From the NCBI GenBank assembly GCA_000818945.1, contig KN805383.1, positions 444,552 through 508,551 of the forward strand: a stretch of 64,000 bases of DNA, in the 5' to 3' direction. A program made the position numbers and the translations under genes. Source of the stretch: Schizochytrium sp. CCTCC M209059 (Eukaryota > Sar > Bigyra > Thraustochytrida > Thraustochytriidae). The notes beneath the pieces were generated by a model. The model saw nothing but the letters and a program-made list of their open reading frames with translations. It was not told where the DNA came from and ran no database searches. Positions 8,840 through 18,600 of this stretch are shown here, in pieces. Within the stretch, counting starts at the first letter, position 1, and every line of letters starts with the position of its first letter.

Positions 8840-9780
8840 CGTACGTAATTTTTGAGGAATGCTGCGCTCTTTCCTCTTCTTCTGAGACTCGTTCCAAATG
8901 CGTTAAGAGCTGACGTTGGTGTCGACGATGGCGGCGGCCTCGTTCTGCAACGTCGATTCGCAATCCCTTCGATGAGCAGAATTGGTTGGCAGTCTTATCG
9001 ATATCGCGCAGGGCCGCTAGCAAGCTCGCACGCTCACGTGCAATAGCAAGCCTGCCACCGGCCAGAATGTTGGAAGCTTGTAATTGCAGGCGACGAGGCC
9101 TGGCGCCGGCGACTAGGCTTTGCGCGCCTGCGAATGCAGTCTCCGACTTCCTCTCTGGTGTCTCCTGAGGAATCGGATTGCGCCAGGGCTTTGATGGGGC
9201 GCGCCTCTGCGTCAGACACTGCGTGAGCTTTGTATACTTTTTCCTCCACTTTGGTTTGGTTTGCTTTGCTTTAATTTGGTTTGGTTTGCTCCACTTTTTC
9301 GGTTTGTGTTCACTATTCTCGTCTTAAGTCGCTGGGCGTAGCGTAGCGTAGCTGGGCCCAAATCAACCGACCGAGCGGTGGGCACGGACAGCCCCAGTTC
9401 CCAGGACTGTCTGTCGTCCCACCCCCTGCTTTTGCTTCGTTTGATATATACTACAGATAAAAGTGCTACGACCCACGCCATCCCCGACGAAAGAAACCGA
9501 TCAAGGCGGCACGCAGGACACCACGCGCCGCGCCATGATTCCTCATTTCTGCCACACCAGCGAGCGCGTCCATCAAACCAAACCCTCCTTTCTCTCCTTC
9601 CCTGTCACTTGCCCTTGGCGAACCGGGAGTGGAGACGAGAGCTCTTCGTTTCCTCTGTCTCGCAAGTCTCTGGCTGGCCGCCCTCCGGTGCATCTTTTGC
9701 GCCCCTTATCCTGCATCCGATCCCTTAGTCGAGCCCAGCCATTGCTCCTACTTTTGCCAGGACGCCCTTTCCCAGCCCTG

Positions 9781-9841
9781 CTCTGTTCTGCTCTGCTCTG
9801 CTCTGTTCTACTCTGCGCTGCTCTGCGCTGCGCTGCGCTGC
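9781..9841. repeat. degenerate CTCTG / CGCTG repeat
   Basis: A run of about 12 imperfect pentamers (CTCTG, TTCTG, CGCTG). It is stop-free in several frames and so creates spurious ORFs on both strands. Confidence 0.8.
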
Positions 9842-9975
9842 TTCCTTCGTTGCGTTCTTCTGCATCCTCGTCATCGCGATCCAGCTCCTTGTGAATGTCC
9901 GCCTTGACAACCTCGATCAAAAGCGTCCCACTTTTCCGCGTCTTGTAAATTGTATCCCCCTACTCAATATGGTAA

Positions 9976-10134
9976 CGCATTCAAGTAAAGTTTCTCCGAG
10001 AAACAGTAATGCGATATGTCAGTCAATTAATTTCTGGGTCCTGTGGTAAAAATTCAAAAACCCGCTTTCGGGGTCGAGTAGACCCGGGAAGCAGGCGGTA
10101 CACCGGCAAAACCTTCGAGGAGGTATTGCCGGTG
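9976..10134. other. cluster of inverted repeats, possible structured RNA
   Basis: Four hairpins in 160 bases. First, CGCATT (9976-9981) pairs with AATGCG (10008-10013) around an inner stem GTTTC-TCCGA-GAAAC (9990-10004). Then CCCG-CTTT-CGGG (10061-10072), overlapping GGGTC-GAGTA-GACCC (10071-10085). Last, CACCGGCAAAACCT (10101-10114) pairs with AGGTATTGCCGGTG (10121-10134), 13 of 14 positions, six-base loop. AATTTCTGG at 10028-10036 resembles an Sm-binding site. No known RNA family was recognised. Confidence 0.3.
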
Positions 10135-10468
10135 CGGCACGTGTTGCAAAGTCCAAGCCAGCAAGCGGCGGCGGGACCTCGCTCGCGCGCGGCAGGGAGC
10201 GCGTGGGCCACCGACAGTCTACCTGCGCGGGCGGAGCTGCTGCTACTGCTGCTGGTATCGCTACCCATTCTTGCGCTGCAGCGGGCGCGAACCCCTCTCA
10301 ACGCCGCAGCGAGAAGGGCGTGGCTGTCAGTCGCTGCCTGCACACGTGACAGAAATCGCGTGCACGCGCGCTCAAGAGCGGCGGCGAGAGGAACGCGGCG
10401 AGAGCGCGACGTGGAGAAGACGTGCGCGAACGACGAGCGAAGACAAGACTTGACTTGGAATTGCCACG

Positions 10469-11989
10469 ATGGACCTCGGCCTCGAGATCGACAAGGCTAT
10501 TCAGTCTGTCCGCGAGGACGATAAACAAAAGTCTAGCAAGAAGCGCCGCAGCAGGCGACGTAACAAGAAGCAGCAAGCCAGCGAGGAGCGCGCGACGAGC
10601 CAGGAACGAGACTTTGACGCCGGTGGTCTCGATGTGTACTTCAAAAATCCCGCCGGAGCACTTTTGCGTGGTCTCAGCAGCAGACTCGGCTCCGAAGATG
10701 AAGCCGACGAATGGGAGGAGCGCGACGGCTTTCTCTTTGCCGAGGAGTATGATTCAGAATCGTCAGACTCGGACTCGTCAGACTCCGGCATCTCCATGTC
10801 GAGCACGCGGCCACGCATTGCCCGTGACGAATCCTCGCGCAACGTCAACATGCGCTACATGACCGTCACCGGCAATGTGCCTCCCGAGCAACTCTCCATC
10901 GCAACGCTGCTCAGCCCTGACGAGCTCGAGCTTCTCACGTCGGGCGAAAACTACGGAGTTCGTTTTCTTGGAGGTCATGCGCCCGACAAGAGGAAAAAGA
11001 AGAAGAAGAACCGGAAAGACATGGGTGTCGCTATTATTAAGCACGACTTTCATGGAATGTCGGCAATCGGTCGTGAAGAAGAAGATGCCGAGATTGACCC
11101 TGAGGAGATCCTCACCTCAACTCTTTTTCTCACTAGCGCTGAGGAAGCAGGATCCTCACGCAATCTTCCCTTGTCGACCAAGGGTAGAAATGACGATCTT
11201 GTATACTGGCCACCGCCCCCTATCGTCGACGAGCCTGCGCCGCCACTGACTGCGCCGCCTCGTGAACGTGGTGCAGGGAGCCTGATCCGGTCTTCTCTGC
11301 GCTCGAGCTGGCGACAGTCCACGTCGAGAGGTGCCCGGATTGTCACACCGCCGTCCCTCTCTTCTAGGGAGCTCGAAGCGCACCGCGCCGATCGCGTCGA
11401 TTATGGAAGTGATGACGACCACATGCCTCCGCCGCCTGATCACCCGCCGACAACGAGGACGACCAGCGCCAAGAACTTTCTGGCAGCTGCTAGCTCCGCC
11501 AGTGGATCGTTTCGCCCGCCGCTGCGGAAGCAGACGAGCAAAGTTCGCGCCACCAATGCGCTTTCCATGGGAGTTAATCTCTTTGCCAAGCTGGTGCCCT
11601 CCAGCGCACGAAACGAGGCACGCTCTTCGCTTCACGATGCAGATCGTTTCATTACGGCCAAAAATGTACCGTGGGTGATTCCGCCGCCACCCGCGCCAAG
11701 GCCGCCGCCTCCTGACAACACAGATGCAGAGCAAATTAAACTTGACCGGGAGCTGCTTGAGATGTTCGTGGAAGATTTGCACTCTACTCTACTCAAGCTC
11801 GAGTCTGATCTCGAAGCGCGTAGGTCCAACGTATCCTCCATGCAGGTCGAGATTGAGCGCATTGATGATGAGATTGCTGATCTTCTTCAGCCCAAGGATG
11901 CGGAGCGTCACATGGATGCGGCCACGACCTCGCAGCTCATGTCTGTCACCTCGGGCAAGATCTTTCGTGTCGAAAAGTACAATTCATAG
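10469..11989 (+). CDS. hypothetical charged, largely disordered protein with C-terminal coiled coil
   Basis: A 506-residue protein of unknown family. It begins with a short helix and a basic stretch (KKRRSRRRNKKQQ, about 24-36) that could be a nuclear signal. An acidic Ser/Asp/Glu tract follows (about 74-110) and then a second basic run, RKKKKKNRK. The middle is rich in proline (PPPPIVDE, PPPPDHPP, PPPPAPRPPPP), the sort of sequence bound by SH3, WW or EVH1 domains. Residues about 425-475 form a heptad-patterned helix (DRELLEMFVEDLHSTLLKLE) likely to be a coiled coil. This layout suits a scaffold, but no function can be assigned. ATG 10469 is the first in frame. Confidence 0.75.
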   Translation: MDLGLEIDKAIQSVREDDKQKSSKKRRSRRRNKKQQASEERATSQERDFDAGGLDVYFKNPAGALLRGLSSRLGSEDEADEWEERDGFLFAEEYDSESSDSDSSDSGISMSSTRPRIARDESSRNVNMRYMTVTGNVPPEQLSIATLLSPDELELLTSGENYGVRFLGGHAPDKRKKKKKNRKDMGVAIIKHDFHGMSAIGREEEDAEIDPEEILTSTLFLTSAEEAGSSRNLPLSTKGRNDDLVYWPPPPIVDEPAPPLTAPPRERGAGSLIRSSLRSSWRQSTSRGARIVTPPSLSSRELEAHRADRVDYGSDDDHMPPPPDHPPTTRTTSAKNFLAAASSASGSFRPPLRKQTSKVRATNALSMGVNLFAKLVPSSARNEARSSLHDADRFITAKNVPWVIPPPPAPRPPPPDNTDAEQIKLDRELLEMFVEDLHSTLLKLESDLEARRSNVSSMQVEIERIDDEIADLLQPKDAERHMDAATTSQLMSVTSGKIFRVEKYNS

Positions 11990-12608
11990 GAAGAAGACCG
12001 TCGCGCACTTGTTTCTCTCCCACCCTTCGCCTTTTCTGGCTCCTTCCCATGCTTTGGCTTTGCTCTCTCCATCTTTTGTGTTCCCCCACTTCCTCGTCTT
12101 TTCCCTTTCGTGTTTCTCCTTTACCTTTTGTCTGTTTCTCAAAAAAAAAATTGCTGTTTGCGTCTTTTGCACGATGATGGAAAAATTTGCCATGATGATG
12201 ACAGACAGGTAGCTCGGTCGCTTCCGCAGCCCAGCTTTGTCCATGTGCTGCCAGTGATGACATCATTAAGGCCAGTCTAGGCTAAGCTAGACATAGCTAA
12301 ACCGTTCACTTGGCTGAACTCCTCCAACTTCCCTGTCAATGGCCAGCCAAACGGTTGCGACCTCGGAGTTGATTTTCTTCGTAACGGGTCTCTGGCACCC
12401 TAGTCGAGTTTACTAACTTAGGACGCGAGGCGACACGACAGTGAGAGAGACAGACAAGACAGGCAGACAGACAGACGCTCGACCCGAACAACGATTCGCC
12501 GCCGACCGGCGACCGACCGGCCGGCGCGACGCAAACCGCGAGAAGAAGGAGAAGGGCAAGACACCGAGCCGAGGTGCAGCGAGACTCGCTTGCGCCACGG
12601 CCGGAAAC
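11990..12608. other. intergenic region and leader of the EML gene
   Basis: 619 bases with CT-rich DNA after the upstream stop, an A9 run near 12140, a short hairpin GTCTAG-GCTAAG-CTAGAC (12275-12292) and AGACAGACAG repeats near 12450-12475. The frame open from a GTG at 12441 is not supported as coding. Confidence 0.45.
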
Positions 12609-15600
12609 ATGGGTCAGCTCCTAGGCAAGGCCCGTCTGCGCGAAGCGGCGCAGCCTTTCGCAAATCTCGACCAGCAAGGCGTCTACCTCCTTTGGGAGGC
12701 CTTCAATGATGTCGCAGAGGGCTTCGGCATCAATGTCGACGAGCTCACCGAGATCTGCATGGCGCTGCAAAACACGACCTTCATGCACGCGCCCAAGCAG
12801 GTCATCCTCAAAATCGTAGAGTCCGTCTTCACCGCTCTTGACACGGACCAAAACAACCTCGTCGACTCCCTCGAAGCCCTCGTCACCCTTTGCATGCTCT
12901 CCGGAATGGAGTTGCGCGATAAGGCCAAGTTCTGCTTTCAATGCTATGACTTTGACGAAAGCGGCGAAATCACCGTTGATGAGCTGACCTTGCTGCTCAA
13001 GTCGTGCGCCACCGGTTTGTGCAAGCTTGATAAGGAGACTCCCATTCCCGAGGAAATTCGCATCGAACAGGCCGCTCAAGAGGCCTTCCGCAACAGCGGC
13101 AAGTCCGAGGACGTCCGCATTACGTGCGAGGAGTTTGTCGACTACTGCTGCACCACACCAGAACTTATTGCCTGGTGCGACTTTTTCGATGATGCCCTCG
13201 ACTTTCGCGCCATGGAGCAGTACTCTGCTCCTATTGGCGAGAGCGCCGGCGTCGCGGAGAAGCGACGCGCCAGCAAGCGCAATGTTTTCGCAGCAAACGA
13301 ACCGCTCGATGACGTCCTCATGGAAGAGGCCGGGCCGGTATCTAGACCAGGCATCGAGCTCCGGGCTCGCGATCCGGACAGCTTTAAAATGCAAAGGCCA
13401 ACAAAGGCTGAGCGCGAGGCAGCCGAGAAGCTGGTTCGCCCCTGGAAAGAGACCGCCTCCATGACGGTCCCGTCGCATCCGCCTACCGTCAAGACCTCGC
13501 AGCCCAATGAAGACGCACTCGCCCTTGACTGGGTCCACGGTTATTCGGCGCAGCACGCACGAGGAACGCTCCGCTACACTGCGGCAGGTGACCTGGTGTA
13601 TAATGCTGCCTGCGTAGGTGTCGTGTACTCTCTCGATTCGCACGAGCAGCGTTTTAACCTTGACCACACGGACGAAATTCGCAGTCTCGCACTCCATCCC
13701 GACTCCAACACCGTCGCCACAGGCGAACGAGGGCATCCGCCGAAAATTCACGTTTGGGATGCCTCAACCATGAAGATTATTGTGACGCTTCGAGGCGCCC
13801 ATGCAGGCGGTATCGGCTGTCTGGCCTTTTCACCGGAGCAAGGCGGTCGCTGGCTCGTCTCTGTGGGACAGGATCCTGAACACACAGTAGCCTTGTACGA
13901 CTGGGAGGCGCGAACCCTCGTGTTTTCGGCTAAATCAACCCGCTCCCGCGTGGTCAGTTGCATTTTCCGCTGGCCCGCCAAAGAAACCTCTGCAGGGGCA
14001 CCGCCAACATTTGTCACTTGCGGCGAGGATCACATGAGCTTTTGGAATCAAGACGACAATCGAAGGCAGAAGAAGGGCGTATTTGGCAAAATTGGAGCGC
14101 CGCAGTCCATGCTCTCGCTCGCGTGCCATCCGAAAAACAACCGCATCATCTCTGGCAGTCTCTCTGGCCACTTGTACGTCTGGGACGGTAACCGGAATCT
14201 GCAGCGGACAGTCAAGGGCCACGACTCTGCAGTCACGGCACTATACTTCCATAGCACGGGACTTCTCAGCGGAGGCGCCGATGGCAAGATTCGTCTTTGG
14301 TCGCTGGACCTCGAGCAGGGCGCCATTTTCGATGTGGCGGGTCTCGGCAGTCTTTTGCCGAGTGTGTCAAGCGTCTGCTACAGTGACGACGCGTCAAAGA
14401 TTCTTGTCGGCACACGTGCGGGGGAGATCTTCGAGATGTCGGCAGAAGACGGGTCCAATCTGCATCCAGGCCCTCTTGCCACGGGTCACTTTTATGGCGA
14501 ACTCCATGGCCTTGCCATGCACCCGCACAAACCCGAGTATTGCACAGTGGGCGACGACCAGACGGTCCGTATCTGGGACATTGCCACCCGAAGGATGACT
14601 CGCATGGTAAAGATTGACACCAAGGCACGCGCGTGCGCCTACTCGCCCGACGGGTCTCTCATCGCCGTAGGTCTCGGCGGCACGGGTCCTGGTGTGCATG
14701 GTGGCGCTAGCAAAAAGGACGGGGCCTTCGTCATTCTTAACGAAGCAGACCTTTGCATTGTGCACGAGGCTCGCGACTCTAAGAAGTGGATTGCAGAAGT
14801 CAAATTTTCCGCAGATGGCGAGACCCTTGGTATTGGGTCTGCAGACAAGGCCATCTATCTTTACAACGTCGAGGACTTCGCCTCGAAAGGCAAGGCAAAG
14901 GGCCATCACGGCATTGTCGTCGACATGGATTTCAGCGAAGACAATCAGTGCATCCAGTCAACCTGCACTGCTGGCGACTTGCTCTACTGGAACGCCAACA
15001 CCGGCGAGCAGTACAAGAAGCCGTCGACCATGCGTGATGTGGAGTGGACCACGCAGACTACGCCCGTGGGCTGGGCGTGTCAAGGTATGTGGTCTGCTCC
15101 TGGTGCCCTGGATATCGTCAGCGTTGCTCGCGCCCGGTCGTCGCGGACGATTCTCGCAGGTGACTGCGTCGGGAGACTGCGACTCTTTCGCAATCCGGTG
15201 CCTGAAGCGAACCAAGGCTTTCACGAGTATAGAGGCCATGCAAGCGCTGTGCGCAGAGTTCGTTTTTCCTTTGACGACGCCTTTGCCATCTCGGTGGGCA
15301 AGAACGATCGCTGTCTCATGCAATGGCGTCATGAATCGGACCACGTCGATAATGACGCTGGCGACGCTGGCGCAGACGGCGAGGATGAGGAACAGGCAAT
15401 GTATGTGAATGACCCAGACAGCGAGGACGAGATGGACTACGTGGATGGCGCCATTCTCGATCGCGACGAGGCACGAGACGCGATCAACAATCGCCAGGAG
15501 GACCGTGCTGCCACAGATCCGCGCCTCGCCAGCGACGAGTACTTTGACGATACGGACGAGGAGCGCGAAGAACTGTACGAGGAGCTGCGAGCAAAGGGCG

Positions 15601-18600
15601 ATCACGATGGCGAGGCGCCTGCCGCCGCCGCAGAGGGCGACGAGGATGGAGGGCTCCCCGAGCGTCCGTGGGTTCGTTTGGCAGTTGCGCCATCCGTACC
15701 TCCTCGCGAGGACCCGACTGCGCCGGAAGAAGACATGACGCTCGAGTGGGTACATGGTTGCAACGTCCAGGTGGCTCGTAACTCCGTCATGTACCTGAAC
15801 AATGGTGACATTGCGTTTCCAGCTGCAAGCTTGGGCGTGATTCTGAGCAAGCAGGGCGGCGGAGTGCAACGATTCTTTACAGATCACAGCGACCAAGTGG
15901 TCTCTCTGTGCCTCCACCCAGAAGGCAAGCTCCTTGCGACGGCTCAGATGGGCCGAGTGCCAAAGATTGTCATCTGGGACGCCGAGACGATGGAGGCTGT
16001 CCAGACGCTGGTCGGCTACCACAAACGTGGGGTGATTGCGCTTCGTTTCTCGCGCGATGGAGACAGCCTCGTCTCTGCCGGGCTCGACGACGAGCACAGC
16101 GTCGCTGTTTACGATTGGAAAAATGGAATTGTCTCTGTGCACTGCAGTGGCGGCGAAGACAAGGTACTCGATGTTGATTTCCGTCCCGACGGTCTCGGTC
16201 TCGTCCAGTGCGGCGTAAATCACGTCAAGTTTCACGAATTGCGGGGGCGCAACGTGTTGACACGTCGAGGCCTCCTTGGCAAAAAGGGGAAACTGCAGGT
16301 GTTTTACAGCATCGCCTGGGCAGGCACTCGAGCTGTGGTGAGTACTGCCGACGGCCATCTCTACGCCTTTGAGGGGCGCACGCTGCATCAGTCTGTCAAA
16401 GGCCATGAGGGCGCGGTTTTGTGCGTTTACTCGTGCGGAGAAGGCCTCGTCAGCGGTGGCAAGGATGGTTTTGTGCGCATGTGGACGCCAGGGCTCGAGA
16501 TGAAGGCTCAATTTGAGGTGAGCCAGGGTCTACACAGCATTCGCAGCGTTTGCTGGAGTCCTGAGGAGAATCGTATTGTTGTGGCTAATCGTGCCTGCGA
16601 AATCGTCGAGATCAGCGCCGCTGATGGCACCGACCTGAACAATGGGGTTCCAGTGGTTCAAGGGCATTACAAGCACGAGCTCTGGGGCCTTGCGATGCAT
16701 CCGAGCAAGCCAGAGTACTGCACCGTGGGCGACGATCAGATGGTCCGCGTGTGGGACGTGGCAACCCACAAGATGCTCAAGTCTGTCAAGCTGGATACCA
16801 TGGCCCGGGCTGTGACTTACTCGCCAGATGGGTCCAAGATCGCCATCGGCCTCGGCGCGCGTGTTGGAAAGGGTAGGCAAAAGAAGGATGGATCATTTGT
16901 CGTTCTCAATGAAAAGGATCTCGTCATGGTGCATGAGGGCCGAAACTCGAAACAATGGATCACCGACATCAAGTATTCTCCCGATGGCGCAACCCTCGCT
17001 ATCGGCTCGTACGACAACTCGGTCTATCTGTACGACATTGGTGGTGGCTACGCTGTCAAGGGCGTCTTCGAGGGCCACAACAGCTACATCACGCACCTTG
17101 ACCTTTCCGTGGACGGCCAGTTTGTACAGACAAATTGCGGCGCTTATGAACTCAAGTACTGCGACGCCAACTCCGGGACGGGCATTCCTGCAGTCTCAAC
17201 GCTCAAGGACGTTCAATGGGCCTCTTGGACATGTCCTTTGGGCTGGCCCGTGAAAGGTGTCCATCCTGCAAATAGCCGCATCGAGATCAACGCTGTTCAT
17301 CGAAACAGCTCTGGACAGCTCGTCCTCGCCGGAGACGAGTACGGGCGCGTGGAGCTCTACCGATACCCGTGCATTGATGCCATCGCAGGCCACAAGACAT
17401 ATCGTGGCCATGCCGGCGATGCGCGGAACGCCCGCTTCACCTGCGACGATGCGTACGCGATCACCGTAGGTGGCCAAGATCGGTGTATCATGCAGTGGCG
17501 TCTCGAGCTTGGTGAAGAAGAAGTGGCCGTGGCTGCTGGCGAATCTGGACGCGACAGTGACCTCGTCTTTGAGGCCAAGGGCGCCGGCCCAGAGGGTGTC
17601 AAGGGCAGCGGTGATAGCGAGTTTGTTACTGTACGCCCATGGCTGAGCGCTGTGGTGCCGCCAACGGGGGCGCCCTCGGCATCCGAGAATGGCGACGAGG
17701 CACCCAAGGGCGTTGAGCTCGAGCTTGACTTTGTATACGGTCACCGTTCGCACGACGTGCGTAACAACCTGCGATACAACTGCATTGGGCAGATCGTGTA
17801 CTTTGGGGCCGCGGTAGGCATCGTGTATGACAAGGCGCGACACGAGCAGGCATTTTACATGGGTCACGACGGTCGTCCAATGATTTCTCTGGCCATGCAC
17901 CCAAGCGGCAAGTTTGTGGCGACGGGCGAGGGCAGTTGTACCAATCGTCGGCGGCCAGGAACAGCAGTGCGCGTGCACATCTGGAACGCCATGACGGGTG
18001 CTGCAGTGATGAAGCTGCCGGCGCTCCATTCAACGGCAGCCTCGCAGCTCTGCTTTAGCGCCGATGGCTCGCGGCTCGTTTCAGTTGGTGAGGACGAAAA
18101 TCACACCATCATGGTGTGGCGGTCTGACTCGGGCACGTGGACGGACACCAACTTGCAAGCCAAGGCAATGGGTGGCCAACAAAAGATTCTTTTTGCGCTT
18201 TTCTACGGCGCTTCAGAACTGGCAACTGGCGGTGTGAATCACCTGACGTTCTGGAAGCTCAACGGCGGCGTCCTGACGCCTCGCCGAGGTATTTTTGGCC
18301 GCAAGGGCAAGGTGCAGCCACTTTTGTGCGCGGCCACACTCGAGGGTGTTGGAGCTTCCGCCAAGATTGTCACCGGCTCGGTGACTGGCCACTTGTATGT
18401 GTGGTCGGATGGCGAAGTGATCAAGTCTGTCAAGGCGCACGACCGGACCGTGAACGCCATTCATGCGTGCAACCTCGGTCTCGCGACGGGGAGCAAGGAT
18501 GGCGTGGTCAAGCTGTGGGACTCGAAGCTTTCGCCAATTCGGACCTTTGATATGAGCGAGGTGCTCCCGACGCCGCATCGTCCCCCTGTTCGATCTGTGT

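Larger units (their letters stand above)
8840..10468. other. 1.6-kb gene-poor interval between divergent hypothetical genes
   Basis: No ATG-started ORF here has recognisable domains; those present are short and compositionally biased. It contains TTTGG-rich DNA (about 9245-9300), a TATATA at about 9445, a CTCTG/CTGCG repeat (9781-9841) and a cluster of inverted repeats at 9976-10134. Promoters of both flanking genes must be inside it. Confidence 0.5.

Noticed and set aside
10071..10085. Possible tRNA T-arm in GGGTCGAGTAGACCC
   Set aside because: The loop has five bases, and no D-arm, anticodon arm or acceptor stem could be placed around it.
10023..10343. Minus-strand ORF with CWLGLCNTC, a C-x4-C-x2-C pattern like a 2Fe-2S ferredoxin
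   Set aside because: It starts only at a GTG, overlaps the hairpin cluster and leader of the 10469 gene, and lacks the fourth cysteine and other ferredoxin residues; chance in GC-rich DNA is likely.
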